Shown here in pieces: positions 14,147 through 20,859 of a stretch of DNA of 28,341 bases (position 1 is the first letter of the stretch; every line of letters starts with the position of its first letter). Origin of the DNA: a virus; the IMG/VR virus record IMGVR_UViG_3300042465_009243, positions 1-28,341 of that record; one strand, 5' to 3'. The translations under genes were made by a program, and so were the position numbers. Below the pieces are notes generated by a model. It was not told the DNA's origin. It saw only the letters and a program-made list of their open reading frames with translations, and did no database searches.

Positions 14147-15421
14147 GTGCAGGTCTTCGACGGCATCCGGATGGTAGCCTCCATCACTGACTTCGAGCCG
14201 GAGAACACCGACTACGAGCTCAGCCTCATGCGCCTGTTCGACGAGCACGAGCAAAGCATCTTCGCGTCAAAGCCGTGGACTTTCGCTGAGCAGGACGCGG
14301 ACGTCACCATCTACCCGGACTACACGACCGGCACGATCGACGTGACCAACGGGTCCCATCAGGTGCTCGGCACGAGCACGACCTGGGCGCTCGCCATGGT
14401 GGGCGCGTGGCTCCTGGCGCCGAACGGGAAGTGGTACCGCATCGGCCGGGTGGCCTCCACCACCGTGCTCTACCTGGAGCAGAAGTACGACGGCCCCAAC
14501 GACAACGGGGACACCTACACGCTCCGCTGGCGCTTCTACGCCGGCCCCCGCAACATGGTCGACTTCCTGGGCGTCGCCTGCCGAGGCGGCCTCGTAACGG
14601 TCGGCGTGAAGGACCAGGTGGTCTCCGCGCCCGGCACCCGCCGCCCCATCATGTATATCTCCAGGGCGGAGGAGCAGGGCTACCCCCTCACGGAGGAGCA
14701 GACCGGGCCTCCCTCCATCTTCCTGGAGGCTCCCGTGTGGCGCCAGCGGTCGCCGGACCAGGCGCTGACCGCCACGGCGGTGAGCGCGGGCGGCACGCTC
14801 ACGAGCGGCACCGTGTACCGCTACCGCTATACCTGGATGCTGCACGGCGCAGAGAGTGCGCCGTCGCTTGAGGTCTCCGTCACCACCGCCAGCGGGGCCG
14901 GCGCGCGAAGGGTCGACCTCACGGGGATCACCGAGGCGACGGCGCTGGTGCCGCGCACGGCGCGCGTGTACCGCGCCGAGGGCAAGCAGGGCACGTTCTA
15001 CCTCCTGGAGGAAGGCACCTTTGCCGCTGGAACCTACAGCGACGTGGGAGACGAGGTCGACCGCGAGCAGCCGCTCGAGCCCGAGGGGACCTACCAGTAC
15101 CTGCGCTTCTGGCCCAGGCCCGCGACGGCCGAAACGGTCTGCCTGCGCTACCACGCGCGGCCGCGGCGGCTCTCGAAGTTGACCGACTCGTTCAACCTGC
15201 CGACCGAGTATCACAAGATGCTGGTCGACATCGTGCTCGGAGACGTGCTCTGGAAGCACGGCGACCAGGCGGGGAGCAACTTCTACAGGAAGCGGGCGCG
15301 CGAGAAGATGGAAGAGATGGAGGACCGGTGCTTGTCGCACGCCCCCGACCTCGCCGTGCGCCAGGTCTGGACCGGAGGGCCGCGGCCACGCCTCATTGGC
15401 CCCATCCGGAGGATCGGGTAG
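14147..15421 (+). CDS. Head-to-tail adaptor (connector) protein, podovirus type, with an inserted beta domain
   Basis: 424 residues, GTG at 14147 with GGGAGGT five bases upstream. The N-terminal part (about 10-140) mixes helix and strand (LSLMRLFDEHEQSIF, then DVTIYPDYTTGTIDV), as in adaptor rings under the portal. Residues about 205-300 look like an inserted fibronectin-like beta domain (GTVYRYRYTWMLHGAESAPS, then RTARVYRAEGKQGTFYLLEE). The C-terminal part (FWPRPATAETVCLRYHARP, then LPTEYHKMLVDIVLGDVLW) closely resembles the closing helices of podovirus adaptors. A basic tail follows. It begins a transcription unit after a terminator and precedes the nozzle gene without a gap. Confidence 0.75.
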   Translation: MQVFDGIRMVASITDFEPENTDYELSLMRLFDEHEQSIFASKPWTFAEQDADVTIYPDYTTGTIDVTNGSHQVLGTSTTWALAMVGAWLLAPNGKWYRIGRVASTTVLYLEQKYDGPNDNGDTYTLRWRFYAGPRNMVDFLGVACRGGLVTVGVKDQVVSAPGTRRPIMYISRAEEQGYPLTEEQTGPPSIFLEAPVWRQRSPDQALTATAVSAGGTLTSGTVYRYRYTWMLHGAESAPSLEVSVTTASGAGARRVDLTGITEATALVPRTARVYRAEGKQGTFYLLEEGTFAAGTYSDVGDEVDREQPLEPEGTYQYLRFWPRPATAETVCLRYHARPRRLSKLTDSFNLPTEYHKMLVDIVLGDVLWKHGDQAGSNFYRKRAREKMEEMEDRCLSHAPDLAVRQVWTGGPRPRLIGPIRRIG

Positions 15422-17473
15422 ATGCCTAACGACCTCGTTACGTTCCGCGCGCAGAACATCGACGGCATCGACGAACGGTGGCTTCCGCCGCCGAACGCAG
15501 CCGCTCGTCTCCAGGACGCGCGGTGGGACCCGCTTGGCGGCTGGGCTGAATGCGGCGGGTTTGGACCCATCCTGGAGGACGTGACGCCGCAGGGCGGTGG
15601 GCCAGCCGTGCCGGCGTTCACGGGGCAGGGGAAGGTTCATTCCATGCACTGGAGCAGTAGGCACAACGGCGGGCTCCAGGACCTCATCTGGGAGATGGGC
15701 ACGGACCTTGTGCGGTTCGACGGGCCAAACCTTTCCTGGGAAGTGCTCGCTACCGGGCGCTATGTGACCGATCAGCCGTGGCAGCGCACTCAGTACCGAT
15801 CGGTGGCTAACAACACCTGGATCATCAACGGCGAGAACGAGCCGCTGCGATGGGACGGGCGACGTATGCACACGGCGGGGTTCGCGTCTCCGCCGCCGAT
15901 TGTCACCGCGGCCGGTCGGCAAGATGGGTTTACACACGGCACGACGTATCAAAACATAGGCCTCGGCACGACGCCTACTGACATTGCGGTCGGGACCGGC
16001 GAGTACGTGTACGCGATTACGGACGTCAACGAGTTTGGTACGGAATCCCCCCCGAGTCCGCTCTCTGGCGTAGTCAAGTGGCAGGTCGACGCGATCTCGT
16101 TCGGAGACGTGGGTGGAAAGTACATGGTGGCCGTCGACATTCCCGCGTCCCGGACGGCTGCGGTCGCCAGAAAGTTGTATCGCTCGCGCGATATGTCCAA
16201 CGGCGAGCTCAGCTACGGGACCGAGTTGTACCTCGTAGGCTGGATCACGGCGCGCGACCGGTTCATCTACATCGACGCGAAGCCGGACGCCTACCTGGGA
16301 CCCGCCCTGGACGTGTCCAGGTTCGGATGCTGGCCGCGGGGTGCCAAGTACCTGGAGGTCTGGCAGGGCACCTTCTGGGTGGCAGGGATGTCTGAGTATC
16401 CGGATCAGGTCTCGTTCTCTGCCCCACTCCAGTTCGAGAACTTCCCGGTCGGCAACTTCTTCCCGGTCGGCGACTCCGATTCGGGCGAGGTGACCGGCCT
16501 GTACGCGGGCAAGGACGCGCTTATTGTCTTCAAGCGTCGCGGCATCTACAAGATCGTCGGCAACCCGGTCAACGGCTTCAACGTCGAGACGCTCTGGAAG
16601 AACGTGGGCTGTGCCGCACCCAACAGCGTGTGCGACATCCCAGGCATCGGGATCGTGTTCGCAACCGATACCGGAGTCTACGCGCTTACAAGCACGGTTG
16701 GGGATGCAACACGACTTACGGAGCCGATGGCGCTTGGAATGCCGATCCAAGACACTTGGCGCACGCGAGTCAATGTCGGCGCCCTGATGAACGCCTTTGG
16801 CGTCCTCTACCATGACGACAAGGAGTATCACCTCTATGTACCGGTAGACGGGCAGCCTGACAACAGTTTTGTGTTTGTGTTCCACTGGGAAAAGAGGACT
16901 TGGACCACCCGGCCGCTCGGATTTCCTATGTCTTGCGGCGTGGAATCCAGGGACCATCGTGGGCTTTTGTTCCTCGGAAGCCACGACAACGCCGGGCATC
17001 CCGGCGTGCACGTCTACTCGCATGGGTGGCCAGACAAAGACGGCGTCGACATCGCGTTTTTATACGAGACGGTACCGCTCGACTTCGGTGGCCGCTACGA
17101 CCAAGTGCAGATCAAGACGCTCCAGTTGTTTGTTGTGTCGTACGGCAACAACGACGTGAGCATCCGATACCGGAAAGACCGTCGCAGTACCTACGAGGAC
17201 GCTACGTCACGCCGTCGCGACGCGCAGGACGCGCAATCCAACTTGGCAGTGTGGGATGACGCCACGTGGTCAGCTTCAAGCACCTGGGTCCGTCAGCACC
17301 CAGTGCCAGTGCGGGTTGACCCGAACATCACGGGGCGTGAGTTCCAGTTCCAGGTAACCGCTGTAAACCGCGTTCAACTTGTAGACTGGGAACTCGGCAT
17401 CGTGCCAAAAGGCGAGCGGACGATCCGGGCGCTCAACATCGCCATTGGCACCGGCACGCCGGGGAACTCCTAA
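15422..17473 (+). CDS. Tail nozzle / tail hub protein, large beta-rich
   Basis: 683 residues; ATG directly after the previous stop, with GGAGG upstream. The chain is built of repeated beta strands: a segment near 75-150 (LQDLIWEMGTDLVRFDG, NNTWIINGENEPLRWDG), a fibronectin-like piece near 195-290 (YVYAITDVNEFGTESPPSPL, VARKLYRSRD), then a propeller-like stretch (GLYAGKDALIVFKRRGIYKI, FVFVFHWEKRTWTTRP). This layout is typical of podovirus nozzle proteins that close the short tail under the adaptor. The size fits. It is coupled by a one-base overlap to the next gene. Third positions relax in the second half compared with capsid genes. Confidence 0.8.
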   Translation: MPNDLVTFRAQNIDGIDERWLPPPNAAARLQDARWDPLGGWAECGGFGPILEDVTPQGGGPAVPAFTGQGKVHSMHWSSRHNGGLQDLIWEMGTDLVRFDGPNLSWEVLATGRYVTDQPWQRTQYRSVANNTWIINGENEPLRWDGRRMHTAGFASPPPIVTAAGRQDGFTHGTTYQNIGLGTTPTDIAVGTGEYVYAITDVNEFGTESPPSPLSGVVKWQVDAISFGDVGGKYMVAVDIPASRTAAVARKLYRSRDMSNGELSYGTELYLVGWITARDRFIYIDAKPDAYLGPALDVSRFGCWPRGAKYLEVWQGTFWVAGMSEYPDQVSFSAPLQFENFPVGNFFPVGDSDSGEVTGLYAGKDALIVFKRRGIYKIVGNPVNGFNVETLWKNVGCAAPNSVCDIPGIGIVFATDTGVYALTSTVGDATRLTEPMALGMPIQDTWRTRVNVGALMNAFGVLYHDDKEYHLYVPVDGQPDNSFVFVFHWEKRTWTTRPLGFPMSCGVESRDHRGLLFLGSHDNAGHPGVHVYSHGWPDKDGVDIAFLYETVPLDFGGRYDQVQIKTLQLFVVSYGNNDVSIRYRKDRRSTYEDATSRRRDAQDAQSNLAVWDDATWSASSTWVRQHPVPVRVDPNITGREFQFQVTAVNRVQLVDWELGIVPKGERTIRALNIAIGTGTPGNS

Positions 17474-18108
17474 TGGCGTGGGTCTTTGCCAAGCGGCATC
17501 TCCGTAGCGGCACCGTCGTCGATTGGCGCGACGTGATGGTCAACGTCAACAACATGGCAAAGGAGTGGAACGGGCTCTGGGACCGCGACAACATGCCCGA
17601 GTCGTTCGTTACGCGCGCGCGGATCGCCACGTCCGCCTTCAACGACCTTGGGATGGTCAACGTGACCACCATGCAAGAGGTTACGCCGGGGTCAATCACG
17701 GGCTGGTTCAATGTCGACGAGCTTGTCGTAGATGTCGACGCGTACGACGGCAGCATGGTGGCGGATGCGTGGGTGCAGTTTGAGTACCCGTACGATGACG
17801 GTGTCGGAACCGACGGGTGGGGCGCCTGGGATTATGTGGAAATGCGGCTTTGCATCGGCAACACCGTCGTGAGCGAAAGCGGGTGGTGCAGCATGGCGCG
17901 TCGGAAGACCTGTCTTTCGCTACAGGGATACTCCCCCACCGGGTCAGGAACCGTACGGCTCCAGGTGCAGGTGCGCGCTTATCGAACCGAAATCTTCCTG
18001 TTCTACAACTGGGAAGCTCCGCGTAACACCGCTTTGAACATTTACCCGACGCAACGCACACTCGAGATCACGCGCGGGGCGCTCGTGTATCGACACACGA
18101 AGCGATAG
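17473..18108 (+). CDS. Virion structural protein, fibre-like (first of three)
   Basis: 211 residues; ATG overlaps the nozzle stop by one base. The N-terminal 45 residues (VVDWRDVMVNVNNMAKEWNG, then LWDRDNM) look like the short helix plus head segment that starts many phage fibres and spikes. The rest is beta-rich (VQFEYPYDDGVGTDGWGAW, RLQVQVRAYRTEIFLFYNWE), suitable for a small trimeric head domain. Cys at several positions (CIGN, WCSM, TCLSL). No enzymatic motif is seen. Role in host contact is inferred from context. Confidence 0.72.
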   Translation: MAWVFAKRHLRSGTVVDWRDVMVNVNNMAKEWNGLWDRDNMPESFVTRARIATSAFNDLGMVNVTTMQEVTPGSITGWFNVDELVVDVDAYDGSMVADAWVQFEYPYDDGVGTDGWGAWDYVEMRLCIGNTVVSESGWCSMARRKTCLSLQGYSPTGSGTVRLQVQVRAYRTEIFLFYNWEAPRNTALNIYPTQRTLEITRGALVYRHTKR

Positions 18109-18116
18109 GGAGACAC

Positions 18117-18794
18117 ATGGCAACCGTAGTCTATACCGGGCTCTCCGAATACGCACCTCGCACTGCCGCTGCCGTCAACGACATCCTTGCCGCGTTCGTG
18201 AGCCAGTCCACCGCCTTGACGGCCAGCAACCTCCGCGACGAGGGGCTCGACGAGCGCGCAATCGTGGCGGGAGCGGTGGCAGGTGACGGCGACATCGTCG
18301 TGTACGAAGGAGTCGACGAAATTTTCAGCAACACGGCGTACGCGGTGATCTCCTACACCACGCCGAGCACGACATTTCGGATCGACAACGCTGGGACCGG
18401 ATGGGCCATCGCCGCAGGTGGGTCGTTGCGGATCCGGTTTGGGATTGAGCTTTCCGTGGTCGTCCCATCCGTTAGTCCGTACCGCACAGCGACTGTTTCG
18501 TTCATTGTAGTGTTTCGGCGCGGCGGCGTAACAACTACGGTGACCTTGTCAGAGCAGGAGTATCAAGGCAGCCGGTTTGTGACTGGGTTGTCTCCAGTTG
18601 ACTCGTTCGGGGCAGCCGTAGTACAGGCGGCTGGCACCGGCGAACTGAACGTGTACCGAGACGCCGCTCAACTAACATGGTGGCTCCAGGGAAACGGCAA
18701 CACGATTGAGTGGGTTGAGGTCCGTGCGGCCGTTACCAGCGGTAACTACACCTTGTCTAAGGGCGCCCTGCAAGGGGTCGCCTACTACCGGTAG
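18117..18794 (+). CDS. Virion structural protein, fibre-like (second of three)
   Basis: 225 residues; ATG preceded by GGGAGA. The N-terminus (AAVNDILAAFVSQSTALTA, then NLRDEGLDERAIV) is the pattern of a fibre assembly segment followed by the NxRDEGLDxR motif found at the start of several phage minor structural proteins. The remainder is beta-rich with alternating Val, Thr and Gly (VVVPSVSPYRTATVSFIVVF) and no catalytic signature. It resembles its two neighbours in layout rather than in clear sequence. Confidence 0.72.
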   Translation: MATVVYTGLSEYAPRTAAAVNDILAAFVSQSTALTASNLRDEGLDERAIVAGAVAGDGDIVVYEGVDEIFSNTAYAVISYTTPSTTFRIDNAGTGWAIAAGGSLRIRFGIELSVVVPSVSPYRTATVSFIVVFRRGGVTTTVTLSEQEYQGSRFVTGLSPVDSFGAAVVQAAGTGELNVYRDAAQLTWWLQGNGNTIEWVEVRAAVTSGNYTLSKGALQGVAYYR

Positions 18795-18806
18795 AGCGAG
18801 GCACCA

Positions 18807-19499
18807 ATGGGCGTCACGGTCACTACATTCTTGAACGACACTACGATGGTAGCCGCCGACATGCGCGCCAACCTTGAGGCGCTCCGGCAGTTCACCAATC
18901 GGGGTGCCGTCATCGCCGACTTCACCGGCACGTTTCGCAGCCGAAACTTCGTAAGGCCGGAATCGTACGGAATGCCCTCTCCAAGAACCGTGATGGCGTC
19001 CGCGGTTGTATGGGGAAGCGGCGAGACGGGAGCCGTTGTCGACCGCGCCTACGCCACCTACGACTCCATGGATACGACGTGGAGGTGGGTGCCTGGAGCG
19101 TCGCGGACCATCCTGGTTCCGGAAGCCGGGATAGCGGAGATCACGGTGAACGCCTGGGCGTGGCATGTGCATTCGGAGCAGGAGTTTCCGGAAGTGGGGA
19201 CATACGACAACACGCTGCTTTACGCAGCGAAGATGGCCATCCGCGTGGGTGGCACGGTCCAAACGTCTACCGAGCGGCGCGTATGGGATGCTGGCCGCCA
19301 GCCGTTGACAAACTACTACGAGTCCGGCTTCTATCGGTACTCGGCCGTAAACCGGTCAATGTCTACGTTAGTGCAACTGGCGGAGGGAGAGCAAACAGTG
19401 GGATTGGTGAGCAAGATGGAGGAGATGACCGACACAGACGACCTGGGGCGCCTGGTGATTGGCGGTCGCGGGTGCATCATCGAGTTCATGCGGCGATGA
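18807..19499 (+). CDS. Virion structural protein, fibre-like (third of three)
   Basis: 230 residues; ATG with GAGG six bases upstream. The N-terminus (VTTFLNDTTMVAADMRANLE, then ALRQFTNRGAV) again has a short strand followed by a helix, as in the two preceding genes. The body is beta-rich (TTWRWVPGASRTILVPEAG, AEITVNAWAWHVHSEQE), suggesting a jelly-roll-like head. Its stop overlaps the ATG of the acetyltransferase gene (ATGA), so both are made together. Confidence 0.72.
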   Translation: MGVTVTTFLNDTTMVAADMRANLEALRQFTNRGAVIADFTGTFRSRNFVRPESYGMPSPRTVMASAVVWGSGETGAVVDRAYATYDSMDTTWRWVPGASRTILVPEAGIAEITVNAWAWHVHSEQEFPEVGTYDNTLLYAAKMAIRVGGTVQTSTERRVWDAGRQPLTNYYESGFYRYSAVNRSMSTLVQLAEGEQTVGLVSKMEEMTDTDDLGRLVIGGRGCIIEFMRR

Positions 19500-19957
19500 G
19501 GCCTATGCTTGTTGGCGACCTCCCATCCGTCATCCGGCTGGCTGAGGAGGAGTGTGAGCGGTTCGGGCCGGTCGCGCGGTGGATTCAGACGTGGTTCGGC
19601 GAAGGGCCAGCCCGCGCAACGCTGGTTGAGGTCGATGGCGACGTAGCGGGGTTCAGCCTCTGCATGCCCGTCTCGCCCGAGCCGTGGTGGGAGTGTCGGC
19701 TTGCAGCCGTCGCGCCGACGCATCAACGATGCGGCATTGCCCGACGATTGCTGGAAGCGGACCAGCAAGCGGCGCGTCAAGCGGGGCGCGACATCGTCTT
19801 GACGGTGGCGGTCAACAACGAGCCAATCAAAGCCTTAGTGGCCCATCTTGGCTATCGGCGCATTCTGACGCAGCGGCTGGCGTTTCCGGACGGGACGGAG
19901 GCACACGTCCTCCGCTGGACTCACATAGGCATCCCGTACTCCGCGACCGCGGGGTAG
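19496..19957 (+). CDS. GNAT-family N-acetyltransferase
   Basis: 153 residues, ATG at 19496 overlapping the preceding stop. GNAT enzymes transfer acetyl from acetyl-CoA to an amine. The core is clear: beta 4 (LAAVAPTHQ), the acetyl-CoA loop QRCGIARRLLE at 77-87 in the Q/RxxGxA form, the AVNNEPIKALVAHLGYRR segment at 105-122 with Asn107/108 and the LGYR end. A VDGDVAGF strand lies at 47-53. Substrate is unknown. Its place inside the tail region, coupled to a fibre gene, is unusual; it might modify a host protein or a virion protein. Confidence 0.88.
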   Translation: MRPMLVGDLPSVIRLAEEECERFGPVARWIQTWFGEGPARATLVEVDGDVAGFSLCMPVSPEPWWECRLAAVAPTHQRCGIARRLLEADQQAARQAGRDIVLTVAVNNEPIKALVAHLGYRRILTQRLAFPDGTEAHVLRWTHIGIPYSATAG

Positions 19958-20165
19958 CACGCGCCGTCGACGGGGGCCTGCTCGACGCAGTAGCTCTACT
20001 CGACGTCCTCGACCATTTAGCCTGCCTCCAGGCACCCGCGGTTGATAGCTACGCTGCCGCGAAGGCAGGCCGGCTCGCAGGCGTCAAGCGAGGCTTTGAG
20101 GGCGCAAGACAGAAGGGAGAGGAAGAGGATGGTGGGCATGAGGGTCCACGCCGGGTGATGCGGGG

Positions 20166-20171
20166 TATACT
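20166..20171 (+). promoter_or_regulatory. -10-like box (TATACT) upstream of the internal-protein genes
   Basis: ATGCGGGGTATACT ends 19 bases before the ATG at 20191. It has the CGGGGTA-C/T-ACT form also found at 4601-4611 and 14120-14130. GAGG at 20181-20184 is the ribosome binding site. The 233-base stretch 19958-20190 that holds it has no convincing gene. Confidence 0.5.
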
Positions 20172-20190
20172 CACCGCGACGAGGTAGTGT

Positions 20191-20850
20191 ATGGCCTGGA
20201 TCCCCGCAGCTATTGCCGCCGCGCAGATGGTCGCGCAGATGGTGCCCGGCGCCGCAGAAAGCGCGAACAACGCCGAGATCAAGGAGCTCAAGAGCCGGAA
20301 ACGCCGGGGTGAGCTGGGGATCACGGATCAGGAGCGGGACGCCTACTGGAGCGACACGTTCGGCGTGGCGAACGCGTCCATTGCGCAGCAGCGCGCACAG
20401 GGAGACGCGACGCTTGCCGCGACGGGGAACACCACCGGCGCCAACATGGTAGCCCAGCAGCAGGGACAGATGGCCGCAACGGCGAAGGCTGCGGGGGCCG
20501 CCGCCGACCAGATCGCGAAGCTCGACGTGCAGGAGCGGGCGAGCGAGGAGCAGGAACTGGCAGACCGTCTTGCCGTGAAGGAAGGCAAGACGCAGCAGCG
20601 TGTGAACGCGGCGGTGAAGACGGCCAGCAACATCGGCGGCGCGCTCGGCGAGTACGACGGCACTACCGGCGAGCTCGGCCTCATCGACGGCGTGGCCCCG
20701 GTCAACACCGGTGGAATGACCGCCACCGAGGCGACGACCTGGAACTCGCTATCCGAGCTCGCAAAGGTGAACCCCGAAGCCTACAAGGCCTACCTTGAGT
20801 CGAACCCCGACTCGGCCGCGTTCGTCGCCAAGTACAGCACCCAGCAGTAG
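20191..20850 (+). CDS. Internal virion (ejection) protein candidate, Ala/Gln-rich
   Basis: 219 residues, ATG at 20191 with GAGG upstream. It begins with a hydrophobic helix (IPAAIAAAQMVAQMVPGAA) that could insert into a membrane. A long helical, Ala/Gln/Glu-rich body follows (ANASIAQQRAQGDATLAA, QIAKLDVQERASEEQELAD), then a Gly/Thr-rich end. This is the composition and size of the small internal core protein of podoviruses (T7 gp14-like), which helps form the channel for DNA entry. The function is inferred from composition and from its place first in a run of internal-type genes. Confidence 0.68.
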   Translation: MAWIPAAIAAAQMVAQMVPGAAESANNAEIKELKSRKRRGELGITDQERDAYWSDTFGVANASIAQQRAQGDATLAATGNTTGANMVAQQQGQMAATAKAAGAAADQIAKLDVQERASEEQELADRLAVKEGKTQQRVNAAVKTASNIGGALGEYDGTTGELGLIDGVAPVNTGGMTATEATTWNSLSELAKVNPEAYKAYLESNPDSAAFVAKYSTQQ

Positions 20851-20859
20851 GAGGCGCTC

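Noticed and set aside
14267-17023. Minus-strand open frame of 918 codons
   Set aside because: It lies exactly opposite the adaptor and nozzle genes, is Arg/His/Val/Pro-rich without recognisable domains, and follows from the G/C-rich third positions of the + strand genes.
19684-20187. Possible small gene filling the gap before 20191
   Set aside because: The frame stays open to 20187 and its end looks helical (LLDAVALLDVLDHLACL), but there is no ATG, GTG or TTG after the acetyltransferase stop until 20156. A real gene would have to overlap the acetyltransferase by more than 200 bases.
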